A stretch of 64,000 nt of DNA from Hydractinia symbiolongicarpus (lineage: Eukaryota; Cnidaria; Hydrozoa; Anthoathecata; Hydractiniidae): NCBI RefSeq assembly GCF_029227915.1, contig NC_079881.1, positions 29,055,501 through 29,119,500 of the forward strand, given 5' to 3'. Within the stretch, counting starts at the first letter, position 1. Each line of letters starts with the position of its first letter. The notes under the pieces were generated by a model. That model saw only the letters and a list, made by a program, of their open reading frames with translations, was not told the DNA's origin and searched no databases. Below are positions 13,430-22,600 of this stretch, piece by piece. Position numbers and translations under genes: made by a program.

Positions 13430-13960
13430 CTACAAAGGGGCCTTACATTTATCACAGTTACATTTAGATCCGTCCCACATTTTAATCATGCTTTTAAAAA
13501 CTTTAAGGTTGTCACATCGTTTCAAATGTGATGGTAGGTTATTCCAAATCTTTGGTCCCAGGGCTGATAAGCTATTAGTTCCAAAAGTCGCGGTCCTTTT
13601 CCTTGAGACTACCAAATTATTTGTATTTTGTTCTCTGACTGTCCTACCGTTATCATTTAAACAAAATATATCTTTCATAAAATAAGGGCTGCTGTTATTT
13701 ATAGTTTTAGAGATTTCTATACACAATGACCGTAAGCGATTTACATTCATGTGACTCTTGCTGGAATTTTTAAGTAAATTTTCGTATGTACTTACCGTAT
13801 CATTATACAGAAATCTTAATGCTCGTTTTTGTATCATTTCGACTTTAGATAAAGATTTAGAAGAAGAAAAATGCCATATAAGGGAACAATAATTGAAATT
13901 TGCGTAGATAAAACTTTGAACTAAAATATATTTTGCTTGAAAGGATAAGAAACTTCTAAA
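13430..13960 (-). pseudogene. LINE ORF2 C-terminal domain, after in-frame TGA
   Basis: This is the continuation of ORF2 in the same reading frame, cut off by a TGA at 13961-13963. The 41 codons between that stop and the ATG at 13835-13837 are open and read like the normal linker after reverse transcriptase (a segment with FIYANFNYCSLIWHF). The last 135 codons begin MIQKRALRFLYND and contain TFGTNSLSALGPKIWNNLP. They end in WDGSKCNCDKCKAPL, with cysteines at residues 126, 128 and 131 of that part. This C-terminal module is recurrent in related invertebrate LINE ORF2 proteins. Its biochemical role is not clear to me. It is unlikely to be a separate gene: the ATG is an internal Met and homology continues upstream of it. 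Without readthrough this part would be lost from the ORF2 product. Confidence 0.88.
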
Positions 13961-13963
13961 TCA
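13961..13963 (-). other. Premature in-frame TGA in ORF2
   Basis: TGA between ...QLNALF and FRSFLSF... in an otherwise open frame. It lies downstream of the reverse transcriptase core. A C-to-T change from CGA (Arg) would explain it, but the original codon is not known from one copy. Confidence 0.88.
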
Positions 13964-16482
13964 AAATAAGGCATTTAGTTGGGCTGATGCTTTGTGACAC
14001 AAATCACTAACGTGTCTGTCAGAATTTAATTTATTGTCTATAGTCACACCTAGTAATTTCACGTTATTTTCACTTTCAATAGTTTTATTTCCTATATTAA
14101 ATTTTAGACCTAAATTATCTGCCTTATTCTTTGTCAGAATTATCGAGTGAAACTTTTCAGGGTTTGCAATCATTTTATTCTCTTTTAACCAGGAGAGGGC
14201 AGTTTTAGCTTCGTTTTCTAAAGTATTTATCAAATTAGGAATAGAATTTGAGAAGTTGGATATTGTGTTATCATCAGCGTAATTATGTAGCTTATATTTT
14301 TCTATAAAAAGAAACAAATCATTTATAAATATATTGAATATGATAGGTCCCAAAATAGAACCTTGTGGTACACCAGATAAGATAATTTGAAATAGACTAT
14401 AGATCCCATTTATTCGAGTGGCTTGCTCTCTATCAGTAAGATAAGATAGAATGAATTGAAGAGACTTATTGTCAAATCCATAAGCAGCTAGTTTCGCAAT
14501 TAGTAAGTCATGTGGTACACAGTCAAAAGCTTTTGAAAGATCCATCAAGATCGCACCCACCACATAATTCTTATAAAGTTTACTCTTCCATTCCTCTATT
14601 AAGCGAATTAGTACTTGTTGGGTACTATAGCATTTCCTATAGGCGGAGAGAAAGGTCGACAATTTTGATTCCATATAAGCGGTTATTTGTTCTTTCATAA
14701 CCCTTTCGTAAAATTTAGAAAAAACATTTAAAACACTGACAGGCCTGTAGTTTGATATTTTAGTTTTTTCTTTTCCTCCCTTATCCAATGGCGTTACAGC
14801 AGCTCGCTTAGCTTTGCTTGGAAATTTGTTTGAAACTATGCTACTATTTATAGCATCTGTTAGTGGCGTTACTAGGTGCCTTTTTGCTAATTTTGTCAGC
14901 TTTGATGGTATTGTATCTTCACCTGTTGATACTTTGGTGTTTAAATCATTAAACAGTTTAGAAATTGTATTTTCATCAACTTCTTGGAATGTGAAGTTCT
15001 CATTGTTGTTAGAATCATTGATTTCCTTTATTTTAATGATACTTGGATGATTTTCAAAACTATCAACAATTTCCTCAATCATTTTTGACTTATCATTTAC
15101 ATTCTTATATTTTATAGGATTTGGTTTCATGCCACAATAATTTTCTAAAATATTGATGTAGTATTCGTTGAAAAGTCTGGTTAGCTGTTTTTTATCAGTA
15201 ACTAAACTTTCATTTTGAACGATCGCTATATCTCCTTTGCTTATTCCACTTTTATTTGATATCAAGGGTTTAACAGTTTCCCAAAACGTTTTTTTGGAAA
15301 TAAAACCTGATTCTGTTACCCTTTTGAAATGGTTTTTGATAGCCTTTTTGCGTAAATTTACACACTTGTTTCTCTGTTTCTTGTACGTGATTTTGTTTTC
15401 AGAAGTAGGATTTTTATTGTATTTATTTTTGAACCTAGACCTTGTATATATTGCCTTTTTTAACTCTTTTGTCATAAATGGTGCCTCGTTTCCACGCAGA
15501 GTTTTTTGCTTCTGTGGGGCATGCTTTTCTATGATAGATGTGAAAACATTGATGAGGTTTTCATAATTCAGTTCAGGATCTTTACTATTACAAATAAAAT
15601 TTGCGTTCTCAACATCACGTAAAAAGTTGGCTTCATTAAAATTTTTGTAACTTCTGTAAATAATTTTCTTGGATGCTAAGCGTGCTAAATGAGATTTTAA
15701 AAATGTTGTTACCATTTGATGATGATCACTTATTCCTGTTTCACATGTTAGTGTGTGTTGAAAACATCTGGGTCTATTTGTAAGAATGACATCTATAGCT
15801 GTTCCGTTAGGACTAGCAAAACAGGTTTTGTTTTTGACAAGATTTTCAAGACTAAAAATATCACAGAAATTATTTAAGGTTTCGAAACCAGAATCGTTCG
15901 AGTTATGGCAATCGATATTTATATCACCCATAATTATTATGTTTTCGACTGTAGATAGAGTTTTATTTAAAGCTATCTCTAATTCCTCAAAAAAGTTGTT
16001 TAAGTTTGAATAATGAGGTGGTCTATAAATACTGATAACTGTCCATTTTTTATTTCTTATCGTTAATTCTGAGCAAATGATTTCATTATTTGTTATACCC
16101 AAATCATTAACTTGTCTACAGGCTATTCCTTTCTTAACATATTCAATTAACCCTCCTCCATTTTTGTTCCTATCTTTTCTAGTTCTAATTTCATAGTTAT
16201 CAATATAGAATTGTTCGTTTGGAAAACTCTCATCTAGTTTGGTTTCAGCAAATACAAAATAATCAGGTGAAAATTTTGTCAGAATTTCTCTTGCATCAAT
16301 TATTTTGTTTCTGAGACTATTAATGTTTAAATAGCCTAAAAGAGGATTGGAAGGGTACTTAATTCGTAATTTATGTATTTCATCTAAAGAACTTTGGTGA
16401 GAATTATGTGTCGGATTTTGATCATTTCTATATTGACTCCCAACACATTCATCAGGAATATCAGATTTATTATCATCGCAAA

Positions 16483-17955
16483 CTAGTCCAAGCCTATTGA
16501 ATACCCCTGCTGATCTAAAAAATTATTTATAAAAGCTATAAAATTTCGTGCTAACATTATCTTACCATTCTCTCGTAAATGTATGCCATCTTTCCATAGG
16601 TGTTCTTCTCTGATATTGTTGTGTCTGATGTAGCCATAACCGTGAAGATCGGATCCTTCTCTTAATAGTTTGTTAATACTGTTTATTCTATCAGAGTCGA
16701 CACGTCTGCTCGTAACCAAGGCAGAGATAAAAACTTTTTCTACTCCGTTACGCACACATTTTTTTCCGATGTCCAGGATCTGTTCGGCAATTTTGTTATC
16801 TGACGCTGCATTTAGATGACTTGATAAAAGATTGTTGATTCCTACATGGATAACGACAATATCAGGTTTTTCTTGTTCCAGTGTTGGTTGTACGTAATAA
16901 TTTAAGTTTTCGACACTTGCTCCTGGGAATATCTTAAATCTCACATTTCCATTTTTTATTTGCTCATTAAATTCTTTCACTCGAATACCTTTTGATATAC
17001 TATCGGTCATTATCCGTATCTTCTTAGAATGGTGTACATTTTGATGCTCAAGATTCGTAGCTAATTGATCTCTTTCGGGAAACGGATTGATAACAGGGTT
17101 GGGTCTTCGTCTGTGTGTTACATTATTTTTAAAGATATTTGACGAACGAATATGGTTGTTAACATCTACGTGGTGCGTATTTTGACTCTCCTTCGTAAAA
17201 TTACAATCTTGATCACCCCAACTTTGTTGATTAGAATCGTCATTAACTTCAACTCTTAGGTCGTTAAATCTGTTATGATGTAATTCTTCATTTCTATTAA
17301 CTTTATTTGTAGAAAACCCTGAGGGACCTTTGATTACGTTGTTCCATTGATTATGCTGTTTAATCGGTTCCACATGTTTACACGTTTCAACTGAATGATC
17401 ACGTTGATTACTGTTTAAAATTTCGCTAACCAATTTTTTGTTATCCTTTATTTCTTCTTTAAGGAAATCTATTTCACTCCTCAGTTGTTTAATTAATATA
17501 TTTGACGAGTTGTCCCCGATCTTGCTCAGTTTATACGAAATAAATTCTTTTAAATCGCAAACCTGTGTTGTCAAATTTTTAAATTTAATAAACTGGCCAA
17601 AACTTTTAACTTCTTCCTCGTACAGATATCCACTTTTATCTTCGATTAAATCGTCAACAACATCTTTCTTTTCCTCTGAAAAAGGTTCGTCTGTGCTATT
17701 TTCTTTCTCCTCTTCTACTTGTTTCACAAATAAATAACTTTCTGTACCATTTCTCTCCGTTTTGTTTATTATATTCTGTTGACATAAATCTTTTAGCGTT
17801 TGCTCAATAATTTCAGGATGCAAGTCTTTTGTGTTAGTTACTATGCTGTCATAGTCAGCTTTCTTTTTCCTTCTATGTATTTCTTTAACAGAATTTAAAA
17901 CAATATTTTCAAACTCAACAGTTAAACAACAAGTTTTACTAAGTTTTAAAAACAC
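16483..17955 (-). CDS. LINE ORF1 with SGNH/GDSL-type esterase domain
   Basis: About 490 residues; ORF1 products of CR1/L2-type elements bind the element RNA, and some carry an esterase domain (established for CR1-like families). Residues 10-78 form a compact basic/hydrophobic domain resembling the small N-terminal helix-rich domain of related invertebrate ORF1s. Residues 80-117 are acidic, 120-183 are predicted coiled coil by heptad pattern, and 185-310 are Asn/His-rich and low complexity. The esterase spans about 311-484: nucleophile motif TDS with Ser319 (Thr replaces the usual Gly), FPGAS at 343-347, GINN with Asn374, and DGIH with Asp456 and His459. No ATG exists before Met316. The listed start is GTG, and the open frame begins only 18 nt upstream, after a TAG at 17974-17976. 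The true start is therefore uncertain: a mutated ATG, a non-AUG start or slight 5' truncation. The frame ends in TAG inside the start of ORF2. Confidence 0.88.
   Translation of the reverse strand: MFLKLSKTCCLTVEFENIVLNSVKEIHRRKKKADYDSIVTNTKDLHPEIIEQTLKDLCQQNIINKTERNGTESYLFVKQVEEEKENSTDEPFSEEKKDVVDDLIEDKSGYLYEEEVKSFGQFIKFKNLTTQVCDLKEFISYKLSKIGDNSSNILIKQLRSEIDFLKEEIKDNKKLVSEILNSNQRDHSVETCKHVEPIKQHNQWNNVIKGPSGFSTNKVNRNEELHHNRFNDLRVEVNDDSNQQSWGDQDCNFTKESQNTHHVDVNNHIRSSNIFKNNVTHRRRPNPVINPFPERDQLATNLEHQNVHHSKKIRIMTDSISKGIRVKEFNEQIKNGNVRFKIFPGASVENLNYYVQPTLEQEKPDIVVIHVGINNLLSSHLNAASDNKIAEQILDIGKKCVRNGVEKVFISALVTSRRVDSDRINSINKLLREGSDLHGYGYIRHNNIREEHLWKDGIHLRENGKIMLARNFIAFINNFLDQQGYSIGLD
16516..16522 (-). 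promoter_or_regulatory. Candidate -1 frameshift heptamer T TTT TTA
   Basis: In the ORF1 frame the codons read AAT TTT TTA GAT, giving the X XXY YYZ pattern T TTT TTA. Slipping back one base enters the ORF2 frame, whose last stop (TAA, 16523-16525) ends at the base before the heptamer. ORF1 stops 31 nt after the heptamer. I found no obvious strong downstream stem by eye. The alternative is a one-base contraction of a T7 run in a formerly fused ORF. Confidence 0.45.
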
Positions 17956-18016
17956 GTCCGCTCCGTCCGCTTGCTAAGAAATCCGTTTAAAAGTTTTGCT
18001 CACGGAAAAATAAGAA
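17956..18016 (-). other. LINE 5' end, very short leader
   Basis: About 60 bp between the right target-site copy and the GTG at the head of ORF1. It includes a small GC-rich segment with GCGGAC repeated around GGA (17956-17970) and a TAG in the ORF1 frame at 17974-17976. No ATG is present in any frame on this strand. It is much shorter than a usual LINE promoter-bearing 5' UTR, which suggests slight 5' truncation. Confidence 0.6.
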
Positions 18017-18022
18017 TCAGTC
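18017..18022. repeat. Target-site duplication, right copy
   Basis: TCAGTC again, followed directly by CGTTTGAGTTACAACG, the normal continuation of the satellite monomer. Confidence 0.88.
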
Positions 18023-19680
18023 CGTTTGAGTTACAACGCTTGGGTCACCTATTCGTACCAACATGTATTTAGCGATACTTATCTGATGTTACTAGGTTGC
18101 ATCGCTTTTAACAATGAAACGATTGACTGTGGGACTTAACTGAACTAACTTTGGACTGTGACCTGATAAATGTGATAAATGAGAAAATTGGACTCCAAGA
18201 AATAACATTCTTCTTAATTTGACATGATTGCCGGAACTCAGCGATTACACTGGGCGCTGTGGTAGCGCTTCTTTTAAAAATTTAGATTAAAAAGTCATTT
18301 CTTACTGTGGGACCAATCCTAGCCGTTAGCGCGCGCTGAAATAATAGAGACAGTTTCAAATATTACATTTCACTGTCTTTCTAACGGTGTCAGTCCGTTT
18401 GAGTTTCAACATATGGGTCACATATTCGTACCAACATGTATTTAGCGATATTTATCTGATATTACTAGGTTGCATCGCTTTTAGCAGTGAAACGATTGAC
18501 TGTGGGACTTAATTGAAGTAACTTTGGACTGTGACCTGATAAATGTGATAAATGAAGAAAATTGGACTGCAAGAAATAACATTCTTCTTAATGTGACATG
18601 ATTGCCGGAACTCAGCGATTACACTGGGCGCTGTGGTAGCGCTTCATTTAAAAATTTAGATTAATGAGTTGTTTATTACTGTGGGACCAATCCTAGCCGT
18701 TATCGCACGCTGAAGAAATAGCGACAGTTTCAAAAACTACATTTCATTGACTTTCTAACAGTGTCAGTCCGTTTGAGTTACAACGGCTGGGTCATATATT
18801 CGTACCAACATGTATTTAGCGATATTTTTCTGATATTACTAGGTTGCATCGCTTTTAACAGTGAAACGATTGACTGTGGGACTTAATTGAACTAACTTTG
18901 GACTGCGACCTGATAAATATGATAAATGAGACAATTGGACTCCAAGAAATAACATTCTTCTTAATTTGACGTTATTGCCGGAACTCAGCGATTATACTGG
19001 GCGCTGTGGTACCGCTTCATTTAAAAATTTAGATAAATAAGTCATTCTTTACTGTGGAACCAATCCTATCTGTTATCGCGCGCTGAAGTAATAGCGATAG
19101 TTTCAAAAACTACATTACATTGACCTTGTAGCGGTGTCAGTCCGTTTGAGTTTCAACAGTTGGGTCACATATTCGTACCAACATGTATTTAGCGATACTT
19201 AACTGATATTACTAGGCTGCATCGTTTTTAACTGTGAAACGACTGACTGTGGGACTTAATTGAACTAACTTTGGACTGCGACCTGCTAAATATGATAAAT
19301 GAGACAATTGGACTCCAAGAAATAACATTCTTCTTAATTTGACGTGATTGCCGGAACTCAGCGATTATACTGGGCGCTGTGGTATTGCTTCATTTAAAAA
19401 TTTAGATAAATAAGTCATTCTTTACTGTGGGACCAATCCTATCCGTTATTGCGCGCTGAAGAAGTAGCGATAGTTTCAAAAACTACATTTCATTGCCCTT
19501 GTAGCGGTGTCAGTCCGTTTGAGTTACAACGGTTGAGTCACATATTCGTACCAACATATATTTAGCGAGACTTATCTGTTATTATTAGGTTGCATCGCTT
19601 TTAACATGAAACGATTTACTGTGAGACTTAACTGAACTAAATTTGGACTGCGACCTGATAAATGTAATAAATGAAAAAAA
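18017..19680 (+). repeat. Mixed monomers right of the LINE
   Basis: About four and a half monomers without a local HOR. The first completes the interrupted monomer. From about 19,148 the sequence is the long-range duplicate of positions from about 190. Nothing other than satellite is present. Confidence 0.8.
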
Positions 19681-22600
19681 TTGGACTCCAATAAATAACA
19701 TTCTTCTCAATTTGACATGATTGCCAGAACTCAGCGATTACACTGGGCGCTGTGGTAGCGCTTCATTTAAAATTTTAGATTAATAAGTCATTTTTTACTG
19801 GGGGACCAATCCTAGCCGTTATCGCGCACTGAAGAAATAGAGACAGCTTCAAAAACTACATTTCTTTGACTTTCTAACGGTGTCAGTCCGTTTGTGTTAT
19901 AAGGGTTGGGTCACATATTCGTACCAACATGTATTTAGCGATATTTTTCTGATATTACTAGGTTGCATCGCTTTTAACAATGAAACGATTGACTGTGGGA
20001 CTTAATTGAACTAACTTTGGACTGCAACCTGATAAATATGATAAATGAGACAATTGTACTCCAAGAAATAACATTCTTCTTAATTTGACGTGATTGCCGG
20101 AACTCAGCGATTATACTGGGCGCTGTGATAGCGCTTCATTTAAAAATTCAGAGAAATAAGTCATTCTTTACTGTAGGACCAATCCTATCCGTTATCGCGC
20201 GCTGAAGAAATAGCGATAGTTTCAAAAACTACATTTCATTGACTTTGTAGCGGTGTCAGTCCGCTTGAGGTACAACGGTTTTGTCGCATACTCGTACCAA
20301 CATGTATTTAGCGATACTTATCTGATATTACTAGGTTGCATCGCTTTTAACTATGAAACGATTGACTGTGGGACTTAACTGAACTAACTTTGGACTGTGA
20401 CCTGATAAATGTGATAAATGAGAAAATTAGACTCCAAGAAATAACATTCTTCTTAATTTGACATGATTGCCGGAACTCAGCGATTACACTGGGCGCTGTG
20501 GTAGCACTTCTTTTAAAAATTTAGATTAATGAGTCATTTCTTACTGTGGGACCAATCCTATCCGTTATCGCGCGCTGAAGAAATAGAGACAGTTTCAAAT
20601 ACTACATTTCACTGACTTTCTAACGGTGTCAGTCCGTTTGAGTTTCAACGTTTGGGTCACATATTCGTACCAACATGTATTTAGCGATACTTATCTGATA
20701 TTACTAGGTTGCATCGCTTTTGACAGTGAAACGATTTACTGTGGGACTTAACTGAACTAACTTTGGACTGTGACCTGATAAATGTGATAAATGAGAAAAT
20801 TGGACTCCAAGAAATAACATTCTTCTTAATTTGACATGATTGCCGGAACTCAGCGATTACACTGGGCGCTGTGGTAGCACTTCTTTTAAAAATTTAGATT
20901 AATGAGTCATTTCTTACTGTGGGACCAATCCTAGCCGTTAGCGCGCGCTGAAATAATAGAGACAGTTTCAAATATTACATTTCACTGACTTTCTAATGGT
21001 GTCAGTCCGTTTGAGTTTCAACAGTTGGGCCACATATTCGTACCAACATGTATTTAGCGATATTTGTCTGATATTACTAGGTTGCATCGCTTTTATCAGT
21101 GAAACGATTGACTCTGGGACTTAATTGAACTAACTTTGGACGGTGAATTGATAAATGTGATAAATGAAAAAAATTGGACTCCAAGAAATAGCATTCTTCT
21201 TAATTTGACATGATTGCAGGAACTCAGCGATTACACTGGGCGCTGTGGTAGCACTTCTTTTAAAAATTTAGATTAATGAGTCATTTCTTACTGTGGGACC
21301 AATCCTAGCCGTTAGCGCGCGCTGAAATAATAGAGACAGTTTCAAATATTACATTTCACTGACTTTCTAATGGTGTCAGTCCGTTTAAGTTTCAACAGTT
21401 GGGACACATATTCGTACCAACATGTATTTAGCGATATTTATCTGATATTACTAGGTTGCATCGCTTTTATCAGTGAAACGATTGACTGTGGGACTTAATT
21501 GAACTAACTTTGGACTGTGAATTGATAAATGTGATAAATGAAAAAAATTGGACTCCAAGAAATAACATTCTTCTTAATTTGACATGATTGCCGGAACTCA
21601 GAGATTACACTGGGCGCTGTGGTAGCGTTTCATTTAAAAATTTAGATTAATAAGTCATTTATTACTGTGGGACCAATCCTAGCCGTTATCGCACGCTGAA
21701 GAAATAGCGATAGTTTCAAAAACTACATTTCATTGACCTTGTAGCGGTGTCAGTCCGTTTGAGTTACAACGGTTGGGTCACATATTCTTACCAACATGCA
21801 TTTAGCGATACTTATCTGATGTTACTAGGTTGCATCGCTTTTAACAATGAAACGATTGACTGTGGGACTTAACTGAACTAACTTTGGACTGTGACCTGAT
21901 AAATGTGATAAATGAGAAAATTGGACTCCAAGAAATAACATTCTTTTTAATTTGACATGATTGCCGGAACTCAGCGATTACACTGGGCGCTGTGGTAGCG
22001 CTTCTTTTAAAAATTTAGATTAATGAGTCATTTCTTACTGTGGGACCAATCCTAGCCGTTAGCGCGCGCTGAAATAATAGAGACAGTTTCAAATATTACA
22101 TTTCACTGTCTTTCTAACGGTGTGAGTCCGTTTGAGTTGCAACAGTTGGGTCACATATTCGTACCAACATGTATTTAGCGATATTTAACTGATATTACTA
22201 GGTTGCATCGTTTTTAACAGTGAAACGACTGACTGTGGGACTGAATTGAACTAACTTTGGACTGCGACCTGATAAATGTAATAAATGAAAAAAATTGGAC
22301 TCCAATAAATAACATTCTTCTCAATTTGACATGATTGCCGGAACTCAGCGATTACACTGGGCGCTGTGGTAGCGCTTCATTTAAAATTTTAGATTAATAA
22401 GTCATTTTTTACTGGGGGACCAATCCTAGCCGTTATCGCGCGCTGAAGAAATAGAGACAGCTTCAAAAACTACATTTCTTTGACTTTCTAACGGTGTCAG
22501 TCCGTTTGTGTTATAACGGTTGGGTCACATATTCGTACCAACATGTATTTAGCGATATTTTTCTGATATTACTATGTTGCATCGCTTTTAACAATGAAAC

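Larger units (their letters stand above)
13961..16522 (-). pseudogene. LINE ORF2: endonuclease and reverse transcriptase
   Basis: Replication protein of the element: it nicks the target DNA and copies the RNA into DNA at the nick. Counting codons from 16522 as 1, the APE-like endonuclease starts near 61 (GYLNINSLRN). It has ETKLD at 93, YRPP at 166, GDINID at 199, IDVILT at 243 and SDHH at 265, so its usual catalytic positions look intact. The reverse transcriptase covers about 575-840, with NYRPVS at 591, LMDLSKAFD at 659, SGVPQGSILGP at 716 and YADD at 748-751 (14270-14281). The frame is open from 16522, immediately after a TAA, and contains no ATG before the endonuclease. It overlaps the end of ORF1 by about 40 nt in the -1 frame. 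A TGA at codon 854 ends it; homology then continues in frame to 13430, about 1,030 codons in all. The catalytic domains look intact, but this copy is interrupted. Confidence 0.93.
13258..18016 (-). mobile_element. CR1/L2-like non-LTR retrotransposon (LINE)
   Basis: A 4,759-bp element on the minus strand inserted in a satellite monomer. It has the full layout of the CR1/L2 group: ORF1 with an SGNH/GDSL-type esterase, ORF2 with APE-like endonuclease and reverse transcriptase, a short 3' UTR, and a microsatellite tail (GAAAA)4 at its 3' end. There are no terminal repeats. A 6-bp duplication TCAGTC flanks it. The satellite phase continues across it, so it landed in an existing array. Transposition of this class uses target-primed reverse transcription (known for the group). 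This copy is nearly intact but carries one in-frame TGA in ORF2, lacks ATG starts for both ORFs and has almost no 5' UTR. It is therefore probably inactive as it stands. The clade call rests on domain order and recognised protein motifs, not on a tree. Confidence 0.95.

Noticed and set aside
13961-13963. TGA read as selenocysteine
   Set aside because: Nothing around it suggests a SECIS element and the protein family has no selenocysteine at this place; a nonsense mutation is simpler.
13488-17737. Plus-strand open frames of 62-109 codons inside the LINE
   Set aside because: All are antisense shadows of ORF1 and ORF2 and resemble no known protein.
13258-18016. LTR retrotransposon or endogenous retrovirus
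   Set aside because: No terminal repeats, protease or integrase; the domain order, simple-repeat 3' tail and 6-bp target duplication fit a non-LTR element.
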